Assembly (NCBI GenBank): GCA_949878425.1
Contig: CATLAL010000005.1
Span: forward strand, 62,001 to 126,000
From: an uncultured Oscillospiraceae bacterium
Lineage (GTDB): Bacteria; Bacillota; Clostridia; Oscillospirales; Oscillospiraceae
Length of the DNA stretch: 64,000 nt
Direction of reading: 5' to 3'
The notes beneath the pieces are model-generated. The model was not told the origin of the DNA, ran no database searches, and worked only from the letters and a program-made list of their open reading frames with translations. The translations under genes and the position numbers were made by a program. Positions 50,144-57,837 of this stretch are shown one piece after another; the first letter of the stretch is position 1; the number at the start of each line of letters is the position of its first letter.

Positions 50144-52909
50144 TTAGAGGGAGACCGGCAGATTCCGGACCACCCTGGCGCAGCGCGGGCAGAGGCCGGG
50201 GTGCTCCCCGTCGCTGCCCACGCTGGACAGGATCTTCCAGCAGCGCTCACACTTGGCCCCCTGGGCGGGTTCAACATGGATCCCAATCCCAGACCCGGTG
50301 GACACGCGCACCCGGGAGACGATCAGAAGGTCCGCCAGCTCGTCCGCGTCCATAAATTTCTTCCCGGCCAGCTCCGCGGGAACCGTCAAATCCACCTTGG
50401 CCTCCAGGCTCTTGCCGATCTTCTTCTCGCTCCGGGCGGCCTCCAGGGCGGCGTTGACCGTATCCCGGACCTCGATGAGCTTCGTCCAGGCGGCCATGGC
50501 GTCAGCGTCCAGGGCGTAGTCCGCGAAGGGGGCGTTCATCTGGTTGAGCAGCACATTTCGGGGATCGTCGCCCTCCCGGTGGGGCATGGCCTGCCAGATC
50601 TCGTCGCAGGTGAAAGCGAGGATCGGGGCAAAGAGCTTGGTGACGGTATCCAGGATGAGCCACAGGGCCGTCTGGGCGGAGCGGCGGGGGAGTCCGCAGC
50701 GCTCCTCGCAGTAGAGCCGGTCCTTGATGATGTCCAGGTAGAAGCTGGAGAGCTCCACCACGCAGAAGTCGTTGACCGCGTGGCTGACCACGTGGAACTC
50801 GTAGTTCCGGTAGGCGGCCTCACACCGCTCGATGAGGGCGTTGAGCTTGGTCACCGCCCAGCGGTCCAGCTCCAGCATCTCCTCGGGCCTCACCAGATTG
50901 TTGGCGTCAAACCCGTCCAGGTTGCCCAGGCAGTAGCGGGCGGTGTTGCGGAACTTGAGGTAGTTCTGGCTGAGCTGCTTGAAGAGTACTTCAGAGCCGC
51001 AAACATCTACATGGTAGTTGGCAGAACCCGCCCACAGCCGGACCAGGTCGGCGCCATACTTTTTGAACAGGTCAGCCGGATCCACGCCGTTGCCCAGGGA
51101 CTTGTGCATAGCCCGGCCCTGTGTATCCACAGTCCAGCCGTGGGTGACGCACTCCTGGAAGGGGGCGCCCCTGCCCAGAGCGCCCACGGCGGTCAGCAGG
51201 CTGGACTGGAACCAGCCCCGGTACTGGTCCAGACCCTCCATGTAGACCGTGGCGGGCCAGAACCCCTGGTCCCGCTGCATGGAGGCGAAGTGGGTGGAGC
51301 CGGAGTCGAACCAGCCGTCCAGAGTGTCCTCCTCCTTGGTGAAGCGGGTCCCGCCGCAGTGGGGGCAGGTATACCCGGCGGGGAGGATCTCCTCTGCGCT
51401 CTTCTCATACCAGGCGTTGGAGCCCTGGTTGGCGAAGAGCTTGGAGACGGCGTCAATGGTGGCGTCGTCGCACACCGGCTTGCCGCAGTCGGCGCAGTAG
51501 AACACGGGGATGGGCAGGCCCCACCGCCGCTGGCGGGAGATGCACCAGTCGCTTCGCTCCTGGATCATGGAGATCATCCGGTCCTTGCCCCAGGCGGGGA
51601 GCCAGCGCACGTCCTCCGCGGCGGCCACGGCGGCGTCCTTGAAGGCGTCCACAGAGCAGAACCACTGGGGGGTGGCCCGGAAGATGATGGGGTGCTTGCA
51701 CCGCCAGCAGTGGGGGTAGGAGTGGGTGATGTCCTCGCTGGCAAACAGCGCCCCGCTCTCCCTCATGTCCGCGAGAATCACGGGGTTGGACTCGTCGGTG
51801 GTCATGCCGGCGTACTTGCCGGCGTAGTCGGTGTGGCGGCCCCGGTCGTCCACGGGCACCACCATCTCCATGCCGTAGCGCTTGCAGGTCTCGTAGTCGT
51901 CCGCGCCGAAGCCGGGGGCGGTGTGGACGCAGCCGGTGCCGGAGTCCATGGTGACGTACTCCGCCGTCACCAGGCGGCTGGTCTTGGGCAGGAAGGGGTG
52001 GTTTGCCAGCATGTTCTCGAAGAAGGCGCCGGGGTGGGTCTCCAGAATTTCGTAGTTCTCTACGCCGCCCACCTTCATCACCTTCTCCGCCAGGGCCTCG
52101 GCCAGGATATACATCTCCCCGCCCTCCGCTTTTACAATGGCGTAGCTGTCCCGGGGGTGGAGGGCGATGGCCAGGTTGCCGGGGAGGGTCCAGATGGTGG
52201 TGGTCCAGATGAGGAAGGAGAGCTTGCTTTTGTCGTAGGCGGAGAGCTTGCCCTGGTCGTCGTGCAGGGGGAATTTCACATACACGGTGGTGACCGGGTC
52301 GTCCTGGTACTCGATCTCCGCCTCCGCCAGGGCGGTCTCGTCGTGGGGGCACCAGTACACGGGCTTGAGGCCCTTGTAGATGACGCCCTTTTTGTACATG
52401 GCCCCAAAGACCTTTACCTCCTCGGCCTCAAAGCCCGGGTCCATGGTGAGGTAGGGGTGCTCCCAGTCGCCGACCACGCCCAGGCGCTTGAAGCCCTCCC
52501 GCTGCACGTCCACGTAGTGCTGGGCGAAGTCGCGGCAGGCGGAGCGGAACTCGGGTACGCCCATCTTCTTCCGGTTGAGCTTGTTCTTTTTGATGATGGC
52601 GGACTCGATGGGCATGCCGTGGTTGTCCCAGCCGGGGATGTAGGGGGTGTAGTACCCCCGCATGGCGGCGGAGCGGACCATGAAGTCCTTGATGGACTTG
52701 TTGAGGGCGTGGCCCATGTGGAGGGCGCCATTGGAGAAGGGGGGGCCGTCGTGGAGGGCGTAGCGGGGCTTGCCCTCGTTCTTCTTCAGCAGCTCATGGT
52801 AGAGATCCATGCCCTCCCAGCGCTCCAGCATGGCGGGCTCCCGGGCCGGAAGGCCCGCCCGCATGGGGAAGTCGGTCTTGGGCAGCTGGATGGTCTTGTT
52901 GTAGTCCAT
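50144..52909 (-). CDS. ileS: Isoleucyl-tRNA synthetase
   Basis: 921-residue class I synthetase charging tRNA-Ile. HIGH motif as HMGH (residues 64-67), KMSKS motif as AMHKSLGN (about residue 600), editing domain between them, and a C-terminal zinc knuckle CERCW/CPRCARVV. The length fits the bacterial short form. It lies behind a T-box with an AUC specifier and a zinc-ribbon gene, so it is induced by uncharged tRNA-Ile. Confidence 0.97.
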   Translation of the reverse strand: MDYNKTIQLPKTDFPMRAGLPAREPAMLERWEGMDLYHELLKKNEGKPRYALHDGPPFSNGALHMGHALNKSIKDFMVRSAAMRGYYTPYIPGWDNHGMPIESAIIKKNKLNRKKMGVPEFRSACRDFAQHYVDVQREGFKRLGVVGDWEHPYLTMDPGFEAEEVKVFGAMYKKGVIYKGLKPVYWCPHDETALAEAEIEYQDDPVTTVYVKFPLHDDQGKLSAYDKSKLSFLIWTTTIWTLPGNLAIALHPRDSYAIVKAEGGEMYILAEALAEKVMKVGGVENYEILETHPGAFFENMLANHPFLPKTSRLVTAEYVTMDSGTGCVHTAPGFGADDYETCKRYGMEMVVPVDDRGRHTDYAGKYAGMTTDESNPVILADMRESGALFASEDITHSYPHCWRCKHPIIFRATPQWFCSVDAFKDAAVAAAEDVRWLPAWGKDRMISMIQERSDWCISRQRRWGLPIPVFYCADCGKPVCDDATIDAVSKLFANQGSNAWYEKSAEEILPAGYTCPHCGGTRFTKEEDTLDGWFDSGSTHFASMQRDQGFWPATVYMEGLDQYRGWFQSSLLTAVGALGRGAPFQECVTHGWTVDTQGRAMHKSLGNGVDPADLFKKYGADLVRLWAGSANYHVDVCGSEVLFKQLSQNYLKFRNTARYCLGNLDGFDANNLVRPEEMLELDRWAVTKLNALIERCEAAYRNYEFHVVSHAVNDFCVVELSSFYLDIIKDRLYCEERCGLPRRSAQTALWLILDTVTKLFAPILAFTCDEIWQAMPHREGDDPRNVLLNQMNAPFADYALDADAMAAWTKLIEVRDTVNAALEAARSEKKIGKSLEAKVDLTVPAELAGKKFMDADELADLLIVSRVRVSTGSGIGIHVEPAQGAKCERCWKILSSVGSDGEHPGLCPRCARVVRNLPVSL

Positions 52910-52945
52910 TGGTATTACTCCTTCATTATATTACAAATTGTATTT

Positions 52946-53134
52946 TCAATAGTTCGCGACCACCTTGCGGCAGTCCCGGCAGAGAAAGGCGGCGGGGAAG
53001 CCGCCCTTGACCAGGCTCACATCCTCCTTGCCCAGGAAGAGGGTCGCCTTGCCCTGCTTAGGGCTCCAGAGCAGAGGCGCTCTGCAGTAAATCCAGCCGG
53101 GCTCTATCTCTTTTCCGCACGTGGGACAGGTCAT
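52946..53134 (-). CDS. Small zinc-ribbon protein (DUF6487-like)
   Basis: 62 residues with CPTCGKEIEPGWIYC at the front and FLCRDCRKVVANY at the end, a paired-cysteine zinc ribbon of the DUF6487 kind; function unknown. ATG at 53132-53134 is chosen because AAGGAGG is 7 bases upstream; two earlier in-frame starts overlap the RBS. It sits between the T-box terminator and ileS, so it shares isoleucine control. Its role next to ileS is not known. Confidence 0.7.
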   Translation of the reverse strand: MTCPTCGKEIEPGWIYCRAPLLWSPKQGKATLFLGKEDVSLVKGGFPAAFLCRDCRKVVANY

Positions 53135-53156
53135 AGGCATCCTCCTTTTTCGCAAA

Positions 53157-53412
53157 TAAAACGCCCTTGTCCCCTATCAAGAGACAAAGGCGTTCCATCC
53201 TCTGCGGTACCACTCTTCTTGCCGGCGCTTGCCGGCCGCTCAGGCGTGAGATAACGGTCACTACCGGGCGGTCCTACTGGGCAAGAGCCGTTCAGCCGCC
53301 TGCTCCCAGGGGATATTCCCCCGGCCCGCCTGGCCGCCCTTCCACCGAAGCGGGCGGCTCTCTGTGCAGGGACAGCCGGGGTACTGGTCCTGATCCACGC
53401 AGTTTATCCTAA
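53157..53412 (-). promoter_or_regulatory. T-box leader (Ile, AUC specifier)
   Basis: On the minus strand: distal loop AGAGAG, specifier loop GGGAATATCCCC with codon ATC at 53312-53314, T-box AGAGTGGTACCGCAGA (53201-53217), and terminator AACGCCTTTGTC/GACAAGGGCGTTTT (53157-53195). Uncharged tRNA-Ile would stabilise the antiterminator and switch on the zinc-ribbon gene and ileS. Confidence 0.92.
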
Positions 53413-53423
53413 TATCCTATCAT

Positions 53424-53451
53424 ATTATATGCCGTTTTCCCGGTTTGTCAA
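53424..53451 (-). promoter_or_regulatory. Promoter of the T-box/ileS transcript
   Basis: TTGACA (53446-53451), 16 bases, consensus TATAAT (53424-53429) on the minus strand. The 53452-53724 stretch upstream shows GC-rich dyads (for instance CTGCGGCCTCG/CGAGGCCGCAG) and no convincing gene. Confidence 0.75.
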
Positions 53452-53726
53452 CGATTTTTTGCGCCAGTCCCCCGGGAACGGCAGGCGCTGGACTTCGTTC
53501 TCGGATTTGGCGGGCGCCAGCCCGCCTGCATCCTGCGGCCTCGCCAGCTCCCGTTTTTACTCGCTGGCAGGTCCTTCGGAGCTTTTCGGGAGGGAAAACC
53601 AGCTCTGGCAGGGCGGACGAGGCCGCAGGGCTGTCGCCCGGCAACGAGGATAACGCCGCCAGCGCCGGCTTTTACCCCGAAAAACCGTATTTCCCCTTGT
53701 CAATCGAAGGTATACAAAAGCAGGGG

Positions 53727-53760
53727 GCAGATTTCCTGTTTTTCCATGGAAATCCGCCCT
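53727..53760 (-). terminator. Terminator of the DUF308 gene
   Basis: GGGCGGATTTCC...GGAAATCTGCCC stem on the minus strand, followed by CCTGCTTTTG. Runs just past the stop at 53768. Confidence 0.55.
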
Positions 53761-53767
53761 CTTTCTT

Positions 53768-54313
53768 CTATTGCTCCGCCGGGGTGTGGGCGGCCAGGCA
53801 CCACAGGACCCACAGGTCCGACGCGCCGTCCACCACCAGACTGGCCCCCAGGACCATCAGCATGGTCTCCGCGGCAGGAAAGGGGTTGACGATCAGCAGC
53901 AGACCCAGCGCCGCCGCTATGGCGCCCAGCACCAGGACCGACCACCAGTGTGCGTAGCCGAAGCGCTTGAGCGCCAAGGCCCGCTGCACCTTTACCGCGC
54001 ACTCCATCAACAGATAGACGCCCAGAGCGATGGGCAGGATGGACAACACCGCCTCCGGCTGGAACAGGGCGAAGATGCCGAAGGCCAGCAGCAGCACGCT
54101 GACCACCAGATCCGCCTGGAAGAACCAGCTGGCCTCCCGCTCCCGCATGACGGACGCCCCCCGGACGCCGCCGAATATCAGGGCCAGCACGCCCGCCGCC
54201 CGGCAGATGACAATACCGGTAATGCCCGGACGGGTAATCAGCGTCACGCCCAGGGCGATATACACGGCGGCGAGGATCGCCTGTCCGATTTCAAGCTGTT
54301 TGAGATTTTTCAA
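53768..54313 (-). CDS. DUF308 (HdeD-like) membrane protein
   Basis: 181 residues with about six hydrophobic segments in three pairs, the DUF308/HdeD pattern (ALGVTLITRPGITGIVICRA and ALGLLLIVNPFPAAETML). HdeD-type proteins are linked to acid stress in enterobacteria, but the role in Firmicutes is not known. RBS GAGGAG lies upstream of the ATG at 54313. Monocistronic. Confidence 0.85.
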   Translation of the reverse strand: MKNLKQLEIGQAILAAVYIALGVTLITRPGITGIVICRAAGVLALIFGGVRGASVMREREASWFFQADLVVSVLLLAFGIFALFQPEAVLSILPIALGVYLLMECAVKVQRALALKRFGYAHWWSVLVLGAIAAALGLLLIVNPFPAAETMLMVLGASLVVDGASDLWVLWCLAAHTPAEQ

Positions 54314-54331
54314 GGTTGTCTCCTCCTCTAA

Positions 54332-54420
54332 GAGCCTGTTAATTTCAAGTCAAATCAACGCGGTACAGCGGAAAAAGTTGTGCCGGAATGGCGTTTTGAC
54401 AGATTCTAGGCAGGCTCTAA
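54332..54420. repeat. Interspersed repeat, AGAGCCTGTT family (short copy)
   Basis: Ends AGAGCCTGTT...CAGGCTCT; inside TTTCAAG, AATCAACGCGG, CAGCGGAAAAAG and ATGGCGTTTTGACAG, in the same order as in the copy ending at 55948. Confidence 0.75.
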
Positions 54421-54506
54421 CGGATTTCCGGCACTTTGACCGGGCCGGAGGGGCCGCGGGCGGGGATAAATTAGGTAAATTGTCCCCTTTTCCTGGGCCG
54501 TTTTTG

Positions 54507-54515
54507 TGCTATAAT
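54507..54515 (+). promoter_or_regulatory. Extended -10 promoter upstream of the DegV gene
   Basis: TGC-TATAAT. No good -35. It leaves a leader of about 190 bases with two direct copies of GGGACAAAAT (54612-54621, 54627-54636) and a small CCGGCC dyad; no ORF. Confidence 0.5.
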
Positions 54516-54712
54516 AACTGCGGTGGGGCCGCTGTGCGGGCGTCCTGGCCCCGGATGGGGCGGTACGTCCCGGCCGGAGCCGGCGACCTTGCTTTTTAGT
54601 ATACACCATTTGGGACAAAATTGGAAGGGACAAAATGTGAATTCTTCCCCCAAATTACCCGAAATATTTTTCGCGCGGAACGCATGGACGCAATATAGTA
54701 AGGAGAGAGGCA

Positions 54713-55582
54713 ATGGGTTATCAGATTTTTACCGACGCTACCGCGGATGTAAGCCAGGAAATTATGGAGGGGCTGCCTCCGGTGGTATATATCCCTATGG
54801 AGGTAGAGCTGGGCGGTACGCCGTATACTTACGGCCCCGGCGGAAATCTGACGGTGTCCCAGTTCTATGCCGCCCAGCGCGGCGGTCTCTTCGCCACCAC
54901 CTCCCAGATCAACCCCGCCGCGTACCGGGATGCCTTTGAGCCCTGCCTCCGGGAGGGGCGGGATATCCTGTACCTGTGCTTCTCCTCGGGCCTCTCAGGC
55001 ACCATCCAGAACGCGCTGCTGTGCATCCGGGAGCTGGAGGAGGAGTATCCGGACCGGACCATCCTCCTGGTGGACACCCTCTGCGCCTCCGTGGGGGAGG
55101 GCTTCCTGGTCCGGGAGGCCGCTTCGCGGCAGGCCCAGGGCATGGGCCTGGAGGAGCTGGCACGGTGGGTGGAGGACCACCGGCTCCAGGTGTGCCACTG
55201 GTTCACCGTGGACACCTTCGACCACCTGCGCCACGGCGGCCGGGTGTCCGCTGTGGCGGCCACCGCCGGCACGCTGCTCCAGATCAAGCCCCTGCTCCAC
55301 GTGGACGTGGAGGGAAAGCTCCAGGTGGTGGAGAAACCCCGGGGCCGGCGCCGGGCCACGGAGAGCCAGCTGGCCCGCATGGAGCAGGGCTGGGACCGGT
55401 CCATGGGGAATCTGGTGCTGGTGGGCCACGGCGACTGCCCCCAGGAGTGCGCTCAGCTTCAGGAGGAGGTGGAGCGCCGGTTCCCCGGTGCAAAGACCTA
55501 TCCTGTGGATATCGGCCCCATCATCGGCGCCCACACCGGCCCCGGGATGCTGGCAATCATTTTCTGGGGCAGCGCACGATAG
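54713..55582 (+). CDS. DegV family fatty-acid-binding protein
   Basis: 289 residues. The N-terminal domain begins YQIFTDATADVSQEI and has ATTSQINPAAY and CFSSGLSGTIQNA; the ligand-binding motif HGGRVSAVAATAG is typical. FakB proteins of this fold bind a fatty acid for phosphorylation by FakA. No FakA-like kinase is nearby. RBS AAGGAGAG is 6 bases upstream. Monocistronic with a strong terminator. Confidence 0.92.
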   Translation: MGYQIFTDATADVSQEIMEGLPPVVYIPMEVELGGTPYTYGPGGNLTVSQFYAAQRGGLFATTSQINPAAYRDAFEPCLREGRDILYLCFSSGLSGTIQNALLCIRELEEEYPDRTILLVDTLCASVGEGFLVREAASRQAQGMGLEELARWVEDHRLQVCHWFTVDTFDHLRHGGRVSAVAATAGTLLQIKPLLHVDVEGKLQVVEKPRGRRRATESQLARMEQGWDRSMGNLVLVGHGDCPQECAQLQEEVERRFPGAKTYPVDIGPIIGAHTGPGMLAIIFWGSAR

Positions 55583-55663
55583 GCAGCCATAGGCCCCCAG
55601 CCGCAGGCGGCAATGACGAGAGAGCGGGGCCTACCGGCGCTCTCCAAGCCGTATCAAATGACA

Positions 55664-55707
55664 GGTCCGGCCCAGCGCTGCGAGACGCACCGGGCCGGAC
55701 CCTTTTT
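55664..55707 (+). terminator. Terminator of the DegV gene
   Basis: GGTCCGGCCC, 18-base loop, GGGCCGGACC, TTTTT. Confidence 0.85.
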
Positions 55708-55711
55708 GTGT

Positions 55712-55948
55712 AAGAGCCTGTTTAAACTCTAGTGGGCCGGCTTCCGCCGGCCCGACAGCTGGGGCCGCCTACAGGGCGGCCTAACGCCATTGAGGGGCCG
55801 TGTGGAATTCAGTCGCGCATGGGAGCTCGATGCGCCCGCTGCGCGATCTGCGCGGGAATACTTTGTGGTATTTCAAGGCGAATCAACGCGGCCCAGCGGA
55901 AAAAGGCGGGCCGGGATGGCGTTTTGACAGCCTTGAAACAGGCTCTAA
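55712..55948. repeat. Interspersed repeat, AGAGCCTGTTT family (full copy, about 237 bp)
   Basis: Terminal inverted repeats AGAGCCTGTTT and AAACAGGCTCT. The right half matches 54332-54420 and the left of the right half matches GGAATACTTTGTG at 4343. The left half has GGCCGGC and GGCGGCC stems. No ORF; likely a non-autonomous element. Confidence 0.75.
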
Positions 55949-55977
55949 AAAACCGGACGGTCCGACAGACCGTCCGG
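55947..55977 (-). terminator. Terminator of the 41-residue peptide gene
   Basis: On the minus strand CCGGACGGTC, TGTCG loop, GACCGTCCGG, TTTTTT. Confidence 0.8.
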
Positions 55978-55998
55978 GGGCGCGTCACGGGGCGCTTG

Positions 55999-56124
55999 TC
56001 AGCGGGGCAGGCGGGCCAGGGTGGCCGCCAGGGCGATGTCCAGGTTGGCGTCGCGGCGCCACTCAGCGCTTGCTCTGCTGTCCTTGGTTCCTGCGGCACG
56101 AATCACCTTTTGAATGCTCTTCAT
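55999..56124 (-). CDS. 41-residue basic peptide, unrecognised
   Basis: A small gene too short for usual calling but with full signals: consensus promoter (56206-56234), GAAGGAG ribosome site 9 bases before the ATG, and a strong terminator (55947-55977). The peptide starts MKSIQKVIRAAGTKDSR and ends DIALAATLARLPR; it has nine Arg/Lys and four Asp/Glu and no membrane segment or cysteine. A C-terminal half that could form an amphipathic helix is seen. I do not recognise a family. It is monocistronic, with a 5' leader of about 75 bases. Confidence 0.7.
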   Translation of the reverse strand: MKSIQKVIRAAGTKDSRASAEWRRDANLDIALAATLARLPR

Positions 56125-56205
56125 TACCAAATCACTCCTTCCCTGTGGAAATCAGTGAATGAATTTCCTGCTGTGGCAGAGGCTGGAGCCCCTAACCGAG
56201 AACGA

Positions 56206-56234
56206 AGTATACGCGCCTTTTGTCGCCCTGTCAA
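56206..56234 (-). promoter_or_regulatory. Consensus promoter of the peptide gene
   Basis: TTGACA (56229-56234), 17 bases, TATACT (56206-56211) on the minus strand. Confidence 0.8.
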
Positions 56235-56377
56235 GGATGAATTTTACAAAATTGTTTGCGGTATACAGCCGGTCCCTCTTGTGCAAAATTACCAGGAGGC
56301 CGGCTGCGTTTCGCCGCTCCGCTTTTCCGGTTGGATCATCCTAAAAAAATCCTAAAGTTTTCTTATAGCCTCCTCTC

Positions 56378-56406
56378 TTGCTCCAAAGCGGCTTTTCCTG
56401 TATGAT
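56378..56406 (+). promoter_or_regulatory. Promoter of the GntR/ABC operon
   Basis: TTGCTC (56378-56383), 17 bases, TATGAT (56401-56406), 70 bases before the small membrane peptide gene. Confidence 0.7.
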
Positions 56407-56477
56407 AGCGGTTAAGATAGGGGGACAGCGCGCCTGCCAAAGCAATTTGGCGCGGTCTCCCGCCGGGAGGTGACCGA

Positions 56478-56564
56478 ATGCGCCTGAGCATAGAGCTGCT
56501 GCTGGCCGGTATTTTTTTACTGTTTCTGTTGATTTACGCCGCCGCGCTGCTGCTGCGGAGATAG
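56478..56564 (+). CDS. 28-residue single-span membrane peptide
   Basis: MRLSIELLLAGIFLL then FLLIYAAALLLRR and stop. Almost entirely one hydrophobic helix with a basic end. RBS GGGAGGTGA is well placed. It is the first gene of the transcript and its stop lies 11 bases before the GntR start, with the next RBS (ATAGGAGGG) overlapping its stop, so it may be a leader peptide or a small transporter subunit. No family recognised. Confidence 0.6.
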   Translation: MRLSIELLLAGIFLLFLLIYAAALLLRR

Positions 56565-56575
56565 GAGGGATTTTC

Positions 56576-56941
56576 TTGTTGGCATTGAACTATCGGGATT
56601 CCGCGCCCATCCATTCTCAGATTCGGGACGGACTGCGCAAGCTGATCGTCACCGGGGCTCTGGCCCCCGGCGAGAAGCTGCCCTCGATCCGGGCCATGTC
56701 TATGGATCTGGTGATCAATCCCAATACCATACGGCGGGCCTACACGGACCTGGAGCGGGAGGGCATGATCCACTCCGTCCCAGGAGAGGGCAGCTTCGCC
56801 GGCGGCGGAGCGCCCGCGCCGGACAGCCCGCGCCGGGAGGAGCTCATGGCGCAGCTCCGGGACGCTGCGGCCCAGCTGCGGGAGCTGAACGTAAGCGATG
56901 AGGAGCTCATGCGGGCTATCGAGGAGGTGGCGGGAGAATGA
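56576..56941 (+). CDS. GntR family regulator, YtrA subfamily
   Basis: 121 residues: winged HTH at about 8-75 (SAPIHSQIRDGLRKLIVTGA, PSIRAMSMDLVINPNTIRRA) and a short helical tail, the YtrA layout. YtrA-type repressors control adjacent ABC transporters, often induced by wall-active antibiotics. The start is TTG at 56576, 6 bases after GGAGGG. Stop overlaps the ABC gene start (ATGA). Confidence 0.85.
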   Translation: MLALNYRDSAPIHSQIRDGLRKLIVTGALAPGEKLPSIRAMSMDLVINPNTIRRAYTDLEREGMIHSVPGEGSFAGGGAPAPDSPRREELMAQLRDAAAQLRELNVSDEELMRAIEEVAGE

Positions 56942-57837
56942 TCGAAGTAAAAGACCTGGTGAAAACCTTTGACGGCTTCCCCGCCCTGGACGGCGCCAAC
57001 ATCACGGTGCCGGACGGCGGGGTTTACGGCCTGGTGGGCCCCAACGGCGCGGGCAAGTCCACCGTCATCCGCCACCTGACCGGCATCTACCGGCCCGACA
57101 GCGGCCAGGTGCTGGTGGAGGGGGAGGGCGTCTACGAGAATCCGGAGAAGAAGGCCCTGCTGGCCGCCATTCCCGACGACTGGTACTTCTTCCCCTCCGC
57201 CACCATCCGGGACATGATGCGCTTCTACCGGGGGTTTTACCCCGGCTTTGACGCCAGCCGGTACGAGAAGTTCAAGGAGGTTTTTTCCATCCCCGAGCGG
57301 TCCGTCATCCGCCGTCTGAGCAAGGGGATGCAGAAGCAGGCCGCCTTCTGGCTGACCATGTGCTGCCGGCCTAAGTATCTCATCCTGGACGAGCCGGTGG
57401 ACGGGCTGGACCCGGTGATGCGCCGGCAGGTGTGGAGCCTCATGATGAGCGACGTCACCGAGCACGGCACCACCGTGCTGGTCAGCTCCCACAACCTCCG
57501 GGAGCTGGAGGACGTATGCGACCATGTGGGCATCATGAACAAGGGCAGGGTGCTCATTGAGCGCAGCCTCAGCGCCCTCCAGGAGAACATCGTCAAGCTC
57601 CAGGCGGTGTGGAAGCCGGGGGAGGCCCCGGTGCTGCCCCGGGAGCTGGAGGTGCTCCACACCTCCCATGTGGGCCGGGTGTACACCTATATCGTCCGGG
57701 GGAAGGCTCCCGAGGTGACGGAGCGGCTGGAGCGGCACGAGCCGCTGATGCTGGAGGCCCTGCCCCTGTCCCTGGAGGAGATCTTTATCTATGAACTGGG
57801 AGGTGAGCACTATGCTGTCAAAGAGATCATTCTTTAA
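56938..57837 (+). CDS. ABC transporter ATP-binding protein
   Basis: 299 residues. Walker A GPNGAGKST (about residues 35-43), signature RLSKGMQKQ in place of LSGGQ, Walker B LILDEPVDGLDP and H-loop VSSHNLRELEDV. It powers the membrane partner encoded next, in an export or bacitracin-resistance type system. Overlaps the GntR gene by 4 bases and the permease by 26 bases. Confidence 0.92.
   Translation: MIEVKDLVKTFDGFPALDGANITVPDGGVYGLVGPNGAGKSTVIRHLTGIYRPDSGQVLVEGEGVYENPEKKALLAAIPDDWYFFPSATIRDMMRFYRGFYPGFDASRYEKFKEVFSIPERSVIRRLSKGMQKQAAFWLTMCCRPKYLILDEPVDGLDPVMRRQVWSLMMSDVTEHGTTVLVSSHNLRELEDVCDHVGIMNKGRVLIERSLSALQENIVKLQAVWKPGEAPVLPRELEVLHTSHVGRVYTYIVRGKAPEVTERLERHEPLMLEALPLSLEEIFIYELGGEHYAVKEIIL

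Noticed and set aside
50039..53254. 1071-residue plus-strand ORF opposite ileS
   Set aside because: Antisense shadow; ileS with HIGH, KMSKS-like and zinc motifs is on the other strand.
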